Shown: positions 1-12,600 of the stretch, piece by piece | Numbering within the stretch: position 1 is the stretch's first letter | Layout of the letters: each line of letters starts with the position of its first letter | Source of the DNA: Zoroaster sp. YZ-2022 | Lineage: Eukaryota > Echinodermata > Asteroidea > Forcipulatida > Zoroasteridae | NCBI GenBank assembly: GCA_029582265.1 | Contig: CM055828.1 | Coordinates: 17,433,430 to 17,497,429 of the forward strand | Direction: 5' to 3' | DNA length: 64,000 bases | Notes under the pieces: generated by a model | Seen by the model: the letters and a program-made list of their open reading frames with translations, nothing else | What the model was told of the DNA's origin: nothing | Database searches by the model: none | Program-made: the position numbers and the translations under genes

Positions 1-198
1 TAACCGTCTACAGGCATTTCACAGACACCCTGCTGAATGCAACAAAATGCAACCACAGAGAAGTGTGCAGGCTGCTCAATGCAACAAGATCTACCAGCTA
101 GAACAATGGTTCTTTTGTTCTCTACTGAGGGCAACGTTTTACATTTTTTTTGCATCTTGTTGCATTGAGCTTGGTAAATGCTTAAGACATTTTGAACG

Positions 199-434
199 TA
201 TACATAACAGCAAAAGAAACGTCACCCCTAAAAACATTTATTATTTTCATTTTATAATTAATATAATTTGTTTAATGAAGAATATTATGAGTATGGAGTG
301 TAACACGAACACAATGTGGCAAATTTGGTTGACCTCAAAATTTGTCATGCATGACGTCCGAGGACACATAAGCTAAACACGTTCACAGACTTATCAAAAT
401 TTAGGGGGTGACGTTTCTTTTGCTGTTATGTATA
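199..434. mobile_element. MITE with 34-bp terminal inverted repeats
   Basis: Positions 199-232 (TATACATAACAGCAAAAG..., ending CACCCCTAAA) and 400-434 are reverse complements, apart from one C insertion in a C run. They bracket a ~170 bp AT-rich core with no coding capacity. The outer TATA could include a TA target duplication, as expected for a Tc1/mariner-type element, but the superfamily is inference. It sits in the TFIP11 intron, ending 15 bp from the exon 9 donor. Confidence 0.75.
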
Positions 435-450
435 TAATATGAACCCTCAC

Positions 451-669
451 CGAGATGTTGCTGATAAGGGTTTATGACAAACTCTTGAAGACAGACAGCT
501 AATTTGGGAATGATGTTCCTGATTAAGAATGCCTCCAATGTTCCTCGTGAGAAGACCCGCCGCCACGGCATCAGAATTGTCTTGGCCGAGCTGTCGCTGG
601 GATGCCAGTTGCTGAGAGCTCTGGCGAGCTTCTGACGGATCGGGATGTACAGTGGTTCCAGCTTGTCAC
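451..669 (-). CDS. TFIP11: TFIP11 exon 9 (last exon in window)
   Basis: The acceptor ACAAG ends at 670 and donor GTGAGG begins at 450. It encodes [28 protein letters not shown] and [19 protein letters not shown], then QQHL at the donor. The protein should continue with about 220 residues in exons to the left of the window. The intron begins only 16 bp from the end of a small inverted-repeat element (199-434). Confidence 0.93.
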
Positions 670-3600
670 CTTGTCGGGAAAAAAATGTGAGCGAAGGATG
701 AACATGTTGAGAATCATAATGCTGTCAAAAGTCTAACTCCATGCAAACAATTTGACATCTGGCCGCTGTTGTCTTTCCAGTTTTCCTTTGCATAAATGTG
801 ATGTGATCTGGGAAAACCCATCGGATGTCGGCGAACTTGTTTTGAAGATAATGGCAAAATAGTCCCCCAATTTTTGGTTTGACAATTTGAGTTTTTGCTA
901 CCAGTTTAATTGTTAATATCTAAATCATCATTCTTGAAAATATTAAATAAAAATTCCATCGTTTTATATGTAAAAACATAGTTTTATGATGACAGATAAT
1001 TAAAAAGCCATCTTTGGTTTTCGTTTCCGCCATCGTTTTTTAAGGACAGTGGCGGCTATAACTTCCTGATAGCATAACTCAAGTTACAGACAACCTAGAA
1101 TCATGAATAAAACAGTTTTGAAAACAGCACAGTGTCCTCGTTAATTTGATGTATATAACACAAAAATGACAAATTTCACCATGTGAGGGTTTTTCCCAGA
1201 TCACATCACAAATGGCTCAGGCAATTTCGATTTCAATTTCATTTAATTTGAGAAATATCTCAAACGAAAGTGATGAAGGATACCGCTTGAAAACAAAAAA
1301 TTTCTGATAAAATAGGGAAACACAAGGAATGTGTATCATGACGTTTGGTTTAGCAAAATTTCAAGACTCATTCATTTATACAGGGTTCAGTATGAAACTG
1401 GGCTTTTTTTCTTGGTATCTTTTATTCATTCATTTTTTGTTCGCGTTACCACATCATGAAGAAAAAAAGATGTTGTTTTTCTTTCTGCCAGTGACACCTC
1501 AAGTCACACTACCTCCCGTAGCCTAAGACCTTGAGTGTCTTTCGCATTATCTTGGCTGTCCCTAAGAGTGCCTTCTTATGGGAAAATGAGTTTAGTCAAT
1601 ATTTGGACTTCAAATACTGTTATCTTTCATTTCACCAAGTTTTAATCCTCAAAACCATCTAGTTTTCTAATTAAAGTAATGAAGATTTTGTAAAATTGAA
1701 GTCAACTGTGGTTTTTAAGTTTTCAGGAAGTGACCGATCGCAGCCTTGTGCATGTATTACTGCATGTATTTTATGCGAACGGCATGTTTTTAAGTTTTCA
1801 CGAAGTGACACAATTTGATCATGCCACACGTGTGTTCCATGAAGTTGACGCGTGTCCCTATACTAATGCACAGGAAACGTCAGTTTGTGAAAACTTGACA
1901 GTTCAGCGTGTGCAGTTTTCACGAAGTGACTGTTTGGTTTATAAGTTTGTTACTCATTTATAGTTATTTTCCTCTACAAAACGAATACAGTTATGTATCA
2001 TATGAGATTTCAGCTTTCTAACAAAGTAAAAATTAATGATCTTCGAGATTAAAATGATATCGAAACCGCAGTTTTAAAACTTGACCAACTTCAATCGCTT
2101 ATATCTCGCAACGCGATTTTATCATTACGTGGATGAATATGTCACTTCGTGAAAACTGTGACGTTATGTAGTAATTATATCCTTACAGATGTTCCTATCT
2201 CTTGAATAAGTTTTTCCAATGCCTTGGGGATTATTTATTTATTATTTGCTTTGCTTTGTATGTTTTTTGTTTTGTTTTGTGGGAAGGGGTGGGGGGCGAG
2301 GAGAGAGGGCCTGATGAATAGAACGATCCTATAAATCTCTTTCATCTACTCACCCATTAATGGCAGCCATGGGTGAAGCCAAGCATGTATTGGTATGACA
2401 TCAGTCAATGGATTCCACTCATCTACGGTTTCTTGTAGTCTAGGGTATATCAGCTGATCTAGAATGTTGTTCAGTAGCCACTGGGGCAATAAGGGAAGCC
2501 AATTCTCAAGGAGTTCTGGAAGAAATACAAAAAACAGTCTGAATAAAATGTTTACACAAGATTCCAAACGAACATAATTAATGCTTTCCTTAAGGTAAAT
2601 TCACTGGTGACCAATATGTTTGACCATTCATGTATCATTCATGTACCATTCATGTACAACTGTAAGCATCTGTTTTTATTCACTTTTTCTCACACTCCAT
2701 TTTCACTTTGAAGATTTCATGTCAAAAATAAATACTAGGAAAATTCCACCTTAACCCTAACGATCCCCATCCAGCCAAACTCCAACACCAGGGATTGTTG
2801 GAGTTTGATGGGTTGAGTACTGTGTACTTCTGATATGGCATGTGTTAAGTGTTGGAATATGGCTGGATGAGTACTGTATGTGTGCAGTAACAGTGTTGGA
2901 TTTTGATTGAGTGAGGACGGTGGTTCTACTAGCATGCAACATTGTTAGACTTTGAGTGGAGAGAGTGTGTGTATGCAACCTGCTGTAATAAACAACTGAT
3001 AAAGGCAAATATTGTACTTAGGTATGCTTGGCATTGTGTCTAACATCATACAACTAGAACCTACCATATATTCCATATATTCCATATATTCCAATTGTTG
3101 GATTATGATGGGTTGAGTACTGTGTGACTCCAGTGTTCAAACTTTACTTTGGGCCATGTGTACCCACTCAATCAAAATCCAACAGCTAAGGGCCTGTTGG
3201 AGTTTGACGGGTCGAGTACTGTTATGGCAAGTGGACTGTTGGAGTTTGATGGGTTGAGTACTGTAAACCAGCAACAGTCAACCATGGTGTTGGGATTTGA
3301 TAGGTTGAGGAAGGTTTCTAGTAAAAATACTTAGGGAGTTAGGGTTAAGATGGCTGTACTTGGACATTACACCTGGTGAATTTTGCGATGCTAGGTTACG
3401 AAAGTGAAAAGTGAGTTTTGGAAAAGATGCTTAACCCTAACCCTCTACAGGCATTTCACAGACACCCTGCTGAATGCAACAAATTGCAACAACAGATTTC
3501 ATGTCAAAAATAAGTACGAGGAAAATTCCACCTTAAGATGGCTGTACTTGGACATTACACCTGGTGAATTTTGCGATGCCAGGTTACGAAAATGTACATA

Positions 3601-6600
3601 ATTGGTAATGTCTGCAAAACTTATTCTCGAAATTAAAAAAACAACTTGGGAAAAATTCAGCTTCTTTAGTTGTATTGTTCATGAGGAAACAGTTAACCAG
3701 TTCGCACCGGGAATAAAAAAGTTTTTCCGAACCCCCGTGGCGGGTTTATTTTTACCGCACAAACACGAACAATGGTGCTCACCAGAGCGTGACCGGGGAG
3801 ACTGCGTCTTCCACCGTATGCTTATGGTTCGTTGCCACGTCGACCGGGAATCTATACAAATATTCCCGAGAATCCTGTGGCGTGTTTAGACGCTCTCCGA
3901 TCCGCTGTCCAAAAAATTTTTTGCATGTATACACGGCCTCCGACGCGAACTGGTTAAAATGCATTAAGGCTTTTTGTATTCATTGTAACATAAAACTGTA
4001 CTCTTTCCTAAATTCAAAATTATTTAAGTTTTATTTATAATGACCACCCCTTAGACACACAATTTCCAGTGAAGATTTATACCTGCATCCACTTTACAGT
4101 AAGTTAGTTTAACATACAAATTCGACCATTTTGGTATTTTTGAATTTCCAATCCTATACTTCACCTGTAAAGGGAAGCTACAACATTTGTGATTGGTTAA
4201 GTACATTATTTCCAACCGTATAGTCTTAAAAGGAAATACTTTATAAAAATTAAACTGTGAAAGTATCATCAGAATAGGTGTTCATGTTTTTGAGGGGAAA
4301 ACAAGCCTTTTTACATGTTTTGATGGAAACGCTTCAGACAGAATAATTTCTCATGATGATTGATACTATGTACCAACATTACACTTAATATACTTAATAA
4401 ATAATAATAATTGATTAATTTGATAATCTGTTGATTATACCAATCCCATACCTTACCTTTAAAACCCAAACCCCATAGGTACATGTACTTTGGCTAGAAA
4501 CCATCCCAAATCTGCCAAAATCCATCAACATGTAGTAAAACGGTACCCCAATTGTTGGATTTTGATGGAATTGGTACTGTAGCAAATGCAAAGCATCCAT
4601 GGCTTGGCTATACCACAGTCCTGAATCCAACAAAAGCAGCCGGTGGAGTTTGATGGATTTGATACACATGGCTACATGCTCTATCCGCTGGGCTACACTG
4701 TACAGTACTGAATCCATCAAAATCAGGCAAAACCAGGAGAAGGATTTTGGAGGTAGTTAGGGTTAAAATGTAAAAGATAATTACCAATGATTGGGTCACA
4801 ATCTCTCATGTTCCAGCTGGTAATGGCTCGCCTGATCTGTGGCATCCATATCTCCCATATGAGTCTCTCATACATGGTCATGGTCTTGCCAACAGAAAGC
4901 AAGAAGCGGCTGTCGTCAGAGTCTAGTATATCCTTCCATGTCTTGAACAGCTCAGTGTGTTTGTTGCTGTCCCTCAGAGCATCCCAGGACAACAGCTCTT
5001 TCTTTATCTGCAAGAAAACAAGAAAAGGCGGTGTACATGTAGGTAAAAAATTTAATCAAATAGGGTGCCAAGGCCGAGTGGTTAAGTGCATCGGACCTGT
5101 GTTCTGATGTCCAAGTCGTCAGAATGTGGGTTCGAATCCTGGCCGCGACCGTGGTGCTTGTGTCCCTGAGCAAGACACTTAACTATAATTGCTTCTCTTC
5201 ACCCAGGAGTATAAATGGGGACCTTTGAGGGCAGAGATAGGTAATTGTGTTTGATTAAGCTTGTTGCGTTACATATTTGGCAGCATGGGTTGCATACTCC
5301 CCAAGGAGTTGAGATGCTTCTAGGAATGATATAACTGGCCCGATGATAGGGGGTAATAATGTTCATGCGTCATGAGCGTCAAACTTGGCGGATACCGGCG
5401 CAATATAAGTGTCCATTATTATTATTATTATTGTTGTTATTGTTTATCACCCGACACAAGAATTTCATCAAACTATAAAAGAAAAGGCGTGTTATAGCAA
5501 CACAAATGCCCCGCTACCATAACTGTTCCTATGACTTGACTCCACACTTTTAACGTCAAATTCCATAGGAGCTATCCCATAGGAGCTATTCTGAGAGGCC
5601 ATTCATTTACATGACCATTCAAGTTTCACGAGTATAACTCGCGACGACACCATTTCTTTTGTTTTAGCCATATTGACCTTGACCTTTGACCTGTAGCCCC
5701 CAATTTCAATAGGCTTCTTCTTAGAGGTTCCACTAGCAAGGTACCTCCGCCAGTGGGGAATAAACGTTCTAATCAATAAAATCAACCGAACTCAACATTG
5801 ACTTCTGTCTTGAGATTCTCCTTAGATTTCCCTGCCTGAATAATGTAATACCTTTGATAAGGCAAACTGTGGCTTGAAAATGATCTCAGCTATCCCATGT
5901 GCCATAAACCATTTGCAGCTCGTTTTATTTTCTGCTCAATCCAGTGAGAGCAAAATGTTGATTTTTAGCAAGTTTCATCATATTTTGGGCGGTCACTTAA
6001 CCCTTTCATTACCGATTTGTTTCAACAGCATGTCCCACTGGTTACCGAATTGTTTGCCCAGTCATGCATGAATTCACACATTATTGCACAACAGTATGCA
6101 TCCATTTACAGGCACTTTTTCTAAACTCGTTTTTCTTCATGAAGAATTTGTTGGAGAAAGATATATTCAATGAAATGATTGTTGCTTATGAAATTCCCTT
6201 TCATATGATACCAAAATCATTGGCATTGCATATAAAATGATCAGGTTATTTATTTTACTTCCCCTGACTTTGTTTCACAAACACAGAGATCATTTTGTAC
6301 ACACGTGTATGGCGTTCCATAGCACAAATGGCCATTGAAAGGATTGACTTGTATTATGTCTGATTTCTATAATAGCAACATGTAGGTTGGGCTATACCAT
6401 TAGAAAGATAAGGAATCAGTCTTTCCAACCATATATAGCATGGGTATGGACTGCGAAGAAGGGAAAAAATACAGCTGTTTTAAAAGCTGGTCATGATACT
6501 TCCAATTAAGTGCTGTGTGTGTGGTGACCTTGGTCGACTAAAGTCGCCAATGGTAAGCAACAGGGGGTATGTGTGTTGTCAACTAAAATCGCCAATGGTA

Positions 6601-9600
6601 TTGAAAGGGTTAAAGGGACAACACAGTCACGACCCGAGCAGACTTTCAACAGGGCATGGAATCAGTGTCCTAGTTTAAGACGAACTCATTGACTGAAAAT
6701 TACTGGCTCATTTATGCAGCAGCAACGGTTATATGACCTTATCATGTGGGGGATTATTTTCAGTTACGGAGTTAACCCTCTCAGTACCGAATTGTTTTGA
6801 CATAAACAACCGCTGGTGACCGCATTGTTTGACCACTCAAGCGTGAAGCACACATTCTTACACAACAGAAAGCTTGTGTTCAAAGGGCAATTTTACAAAC
6901 TCTATTATCACCTTGAAGATATCGTTTTATAGCAAAATAAATAATAAAAAATATCTTGCTTATTGAATTCCCTTTCATAAAATCCAAACAACATTAAGAT
7001 CGGTCAATAAATGTCCAAGTTCTCGGTCTTTGTTTCCTCATTGTGATCTGTAAACTCAAACACTTTTTTTGTACACAAACACATGGCGCTCCGTAGGTGT
7101 TTGGCATTTCGGATCTTTCCACTCCAGTTTGAAGGGATTGCATAATAGCAACCTTATTTTATTTCACCATCAATGGAAAGATCCGATCTTGCTCTTTCCA
7201 ACCATTGTAAGCTTGGGTATGGAGGGTGAACATGGACAAAACTACAGCTTTATAACAAATGGCCTTTGTGCTCAGGCTTGAGTGCTTTTTTGTGTGAAAG
7301 CTTGGTTGACTAAAGTCGCCTATGGTAAGGAAGAGGGGGTATGAGTGCAGTCGACTAAAGTCACCTATGGTAAGGAAAGGGTTAACCTAACACTAGCAAC
7401 TCCAATTCCATGCCCTGTTTATCATGATGATATTGTCCCTTTAAAAGCAAGGAGACCAGGTGTTGGGCAAAATCCCACACACAACTAGACATGATCAAAA
7501 ATGTGTATCTGCCATTTATATTATTTATATTTCACGCAAATGCTTCTGAATATAACATCAACAACCATTCACTGGGAAATTAAGCTCAACTTGCTAAGAA
7601 TCTCAGCTTTTGACGTTAAAAGTTCACATCCATTTGAGGAATGAACCAGCCTTTGTGAAAAGCAGAACAAGGTTTTCCAAAATGTTTCAACAATCTTGAA
7701 TACAGTTTTATCTTCTGATAAAAAAAGACTTATAAAGATTAAAACTTTTTTACCAAAGGAAACAGTATCACCGCTGCAAGTTGAGACAACTCAAATGCCT
7801 TAAACTCCTCTCGGTAATCGTCCTGCAATGTCCTGAACACTTCCTCGCAATCTGCCAACGATAACGGGTTGTGAGATCCCGGCATAGATCTCTCCTCGCA
7901 CTTCTCGATGACTGTCATGATCTTATCGAGATGTGAGATTTGCCTTTCTTCTTGGTTGAGGACAGCGCGTAGCTTGCCCTGCTCATGCTGGAGATTGACG
8001 ACCATGTCTTCCTCATGGTGTAACCTGAAAAGAATGTATTATAATGTAGTGCCATGGCCATGAGTGGTCTAACACATCAGACTTATGTTCTGGTGGCTGA
8101 GTCGTCAGAATGTGGGTTCAAAACCTGGCCATGACCATGGCACTTGTGTCCTTTAGCAAGACACTAATACCACACTTGCTTCTTATCACCCAGGAGTAAA
8201 CATGGGTCCCTGTCAAGGTACAGATGTATGTTGTTTAATAGGCACTGTAGCGCCGAGTACGGCAGCACAGAGCTGTATACTTCCCATGGAGCAGAGTAAG
8301 ATTAAGGGTTAATATTGGCCTAATGACCAGGGTGTAATAATGTAATGGAGTATCACATTGTGATAGATTTCATCATGCTTTATAAGACTCCAATATTATA
8401 ACCCTCCTACTATTGTTTGCACTTAAGTGGGAAGTTGCTACAGAGGTCAAAACCAGTCAATTGCCTGTTTTTGGCTGTTGACCCAAATGTACACACGGGG
8501 GCATTTTTGACTGGTTTTTACTGTCATTTTGACCACCCTGAACAATACCAGACAATACTTTTACCAGTCAAAAACAGTCGACTCATATTGACCTCTAAAT
8601 GTACTTACTACACATAAGGTTTGACAGTGTTTGACTTTTAAGTGCACTAGATATACCTTGGCAAGTATATCAACATTTTGACCCTTGTAATAGTAGGAAG
8701 GTTAATGTACTTACTACATGTAAGGTTTGACAGTGTTTGACTTTTAAGTGCACTAGATATACCTTGACCCTTGTAGTAGTAGGAGGGTTAATAAGAGTAT
8801 AATAAACCAAGCCTGTTGAACTGCACTTTGTTTTGCATACACCAGGTGCCACAGGCATTTTCTATTTGATTAACCTTCAACTTTCATGTAAGGTACCTTC
8901 CTGAATCCATCAAATTACTTTACCATGCTGTACAACAGCCAGCCAACATTTGGACTTTGATGATATACTTCTCGTTGTACCATGGACTAGGTGATACATA
9001 CATGTACATGAACAGTACTTAATCCATCATATTCCATCAAAACCAGCAAAGGATGTTGATGGTCTCAAGTTGGTTAGAGTTAATATAAATAATAATGTGG
9101 ACTTATATAGTGCACGTATCCACCAAACTGGTGCTCAAGGTGCATTATATTATTACCCCTGCTCATCAGGCTCATAAATCATTCCTGAAACCATCTCAGC
9201 TCCCTGGGGAGTACACAGCTCAATTGCTGCCATTACAGCGCATATAGGGCTAATCAAACACAACAACCAACTCTGCCCTCACAGGTACCCATTTACCCCT
9301 GGGTGGAGAGAAGCAATTATGGTAAAGTGTCTTGCTCAAGGACACAAGCACCATGGTCGTGGTTGGGATATTATGTGGTGAATGGGATGAATGTAGAGGC
9401 CATTTGCCATCATTTAAAAATCTTTTCAGGTCCTTGAGTAACGAAATTAAAAATATTTCCTTAACCCTAATTCCCTAGGCCCATTTGCTTACACATAACC
9501 TGAATCCTTCCTAACTCCCTAGGCCCATTTGCTTACACATAATCTGAATCCTTCCTAACTCCCTTGGCCCATTTGCTTACACATAACCTGAATCCTCCCT

Positions 9601-12600
9601 AACTCCCTAGGCCCATTTGCTTACACATAACCTAAATCCTTCCTAACTCCCTAGGCCCATTTGCTTACACATAACCTAAATCTTTCCTAACTCCCTAGGC
9701 CCATTTGCTTACACATAACCTGAATCCTTCCTAACTCCCTAGGCCCATTTGTTTACACATAACCTGAATCCTTCCTAACTCCCTAGGCCCATTTGCTTAC
9801 ACATAACCTGAATCCTTCCTAACTCCCTAGGCCCATTTGCTTACACATAACCTGAATCCTTCCTAACTCCCTAGGCCCATTTGCTTACACATAATCTGAA
9901 TCCTTCCTAACTCCCTAGGCCCATTTGCTTACACATAATCTGAATCCTTCCTAACTCCCTAGGCCCATTTGCTTACACATAACCTGAATCCTCCCTAACT
10001 CCCTAGGCCCATTTGCTTACACATAACCTGAATCCTCCCAACTCCCTAGGCCCATTTGCTTACACATAACCTGAATCCTCCCTAACTCCCTAGGCCCATT
10101 TGCTTACACATAATCTGAATCCTTCCTAACTCCCTAGGCCCATTTGCTTACACATAACCTGAATCCTCCCTAACTCCCTAGGCCCATTTGTTTACACATA
10201 ACCTGAATCCTCCCTAACTCCCTAGGCCCATTTGCTTACACATAATCTGAATCCTTCCTAACTCCCTAGGCCCATTTGCTTACACATAACCTGAATCCTC
10301 CCTAACTCCCTAGGCCCATTTGCTTACACATAACCTAAATCCTTCCTAACTCCCTAGGCCCATTTGCTTACACATAACCTAAATCCTTCCTAACTCCCTA
10401 GGCCCATTTGCTTACACATAACCTGAATCCTTCCTAACTCCCTAGGCCCATTTGTTTACACATAACCTGAATCCTTCCTAACTCCCTAGGCCCATTTGCT
10501 TACACATAACCTGAATCCTTCCTAACTCCCTAGGCCCATTTGCTTACACATAATCTGAATCCTTCCTAACTCCCTTGGCCCATTTGCTTACACATAACCT
10601 GAATCCTCCCTAACTCCCTAGGCCCATTTGCTTACACATAACCTAAATCCTCCCTAACTCCCTAGGCCCATTTGCTTACACATAACCTAAATCTTTCCTA
10701 ACTCCCTAGGCCCATTTGCTTACACATAACCTGAATCCTTCCTAACTCCCTAGGCCCATTTGTTTACACATAACCTGAATCCTTCCTAACTCCCTAGGCC
10801 CATTTGCTTACACATAACCTGAATCCTTCCTAACTCCCTAGGCCCATTTGCTTACACATAACCTGAATCCTTCCTAACTCCCTAGGCCCATTTGCTTACA
10901 CATAATCTGAATCCTTCCTAACTCCCTAGGCCCATTTGCTTACACATAATCTGAATCCTTCCTAACTCCCTAGGCCCATTTGCTTACACATAACCTGAAT
11001 CCTCCCTAACTCCCTAGGCCCATTTGCTTACACATAACCTGAATCCTCCCTAACTCCCTAGGCCCATTTGCTTACACATAACCTGAATCCTCCCTAACTC
11101 CCTAGGCCCATTTGCTTACACATAATCTGAATCCTTCCTAACTCCCTAGGCCCATTTGCTTACACATAACCTGAATCCTCCCTAACTCCCTAGGCCCATT
11201 TGTTTACACATAACCTGAATCCTCCCTAACTCCCTAGGCCCATTTGCTTACACATAATCTGAATCCTTCCTAACTCCCTAGGCCCATTTGCTTACACATA
11301 ACCTGAATCCTCCCTAACTCCCTAGGCCCATTTGCTTACACATAACCTAAATCCTTCCTAACTCCCTAGGCCCATTTGCTTACACATAACCTGAATCCTT
11401 CCTAACTCCCTAGGCCCATTTGTTTACACATAACCTGAATCCTTCCTAACTCCCTAGGCCCATTTGCTTACACATAACCTGAATCCTTCCTAACTCCCTA
11501 GGCCCATTTGCTTACACATAATCTGAATCCTTCCTAACTCCCTAGGCCCATTTGCTTACACATAACCTGAATCCTCCCTAACTCCCTAGGCCCATTTGCT
11601 TACACATAACCTAAATCCTTCCTAACTCCATAGGCCCATTTGCTTACACATAACCTGAATCCTTCCTAACTCCCTAGGCCCATTTGCTTACACATAACCT
11701 GAATCCTTCCTAACTCCCTAGGCCCATTTGCTTACGCATAACCTGAATCCTCCAAAATCCTTCAGTAGTCAAGCAAGCACATGACATGTATGCACACATG
11801 TGTTTCTAATTTGTGATACATGTACATGGCCAGGGACCCTCCCTGCATGCATGGAGCAATAAACAGTGTCCACTGACCCAAGCACTGACCTTGCAATCAC
11901 TACAACAAACATGGATGTACATGTACCATGGAAAGGCAAGTATGCCTAATGACCTCAATCCTCCAAAATCATTCACTTTAGCAAAGAGCATGTAGCATGT
12001 AACCTCAATTCTTCAAAATCATTCACTTTAGCTAAGAGGATTTTGGAGGATTTGGGAAGGTTAGGGCTAATAATAAGTATATTTACTTTGTTTATACTTC
12101 AATGGTCATTGCTACAGTGACCTCTAGTAGTTATGCATCACGTTGAGCCCTAAATAGACCTCACTTACTGTCTGTCGTGTTGAATTATCTGTTGTTCGGA
12201 CATCTCCACCAGAAGATCCAGATTGTGTATCAACTCAGGCATATCAAATGCCGACTTCTTGCCTTCTGTACCCTCGACCTCTAACCTCTCTATGGGTTTG
12301 TCGTGCTGATTTGCAAGGTGACTATAGCCGGACATCACGCGCTGCTCAGGTCCTGTCATGTCTATCACTTTGACGCTGCTGGCCGCAGAGTCAGGTTTTT
12401 TCCGTTTCCTCTGATGTGTGGATTTCTTCACTTCCTCAACTGAGCGGTAGACATATTTGGTTTTCTTCTTTGCAGCCTGAAAGAAGGAGAGACGAAGAAT
12501 TCAAACCTTGTGGCCGTTTTGGCAGGCGTTTGAATCCTGGCCAATGAAAGGATCGTGGTGCTTTTGTCATAAAGCAAGACATTTTTACCATAACTGCTTC

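Noticed and set aside
5063..5150. Functional tRNA gene at the SINE head
   Set aside because: A- and B-boxes are present, but the same head and ~300-bp body recur in seven places, so it is a SINE.
9465..11755. CRISPR-like array of regular 44-bp repeats
   Set aside because: The repeats are contiguous with no unique spacers, the genome is eukaryotic and no cas genes are present. It is a minisatellite.
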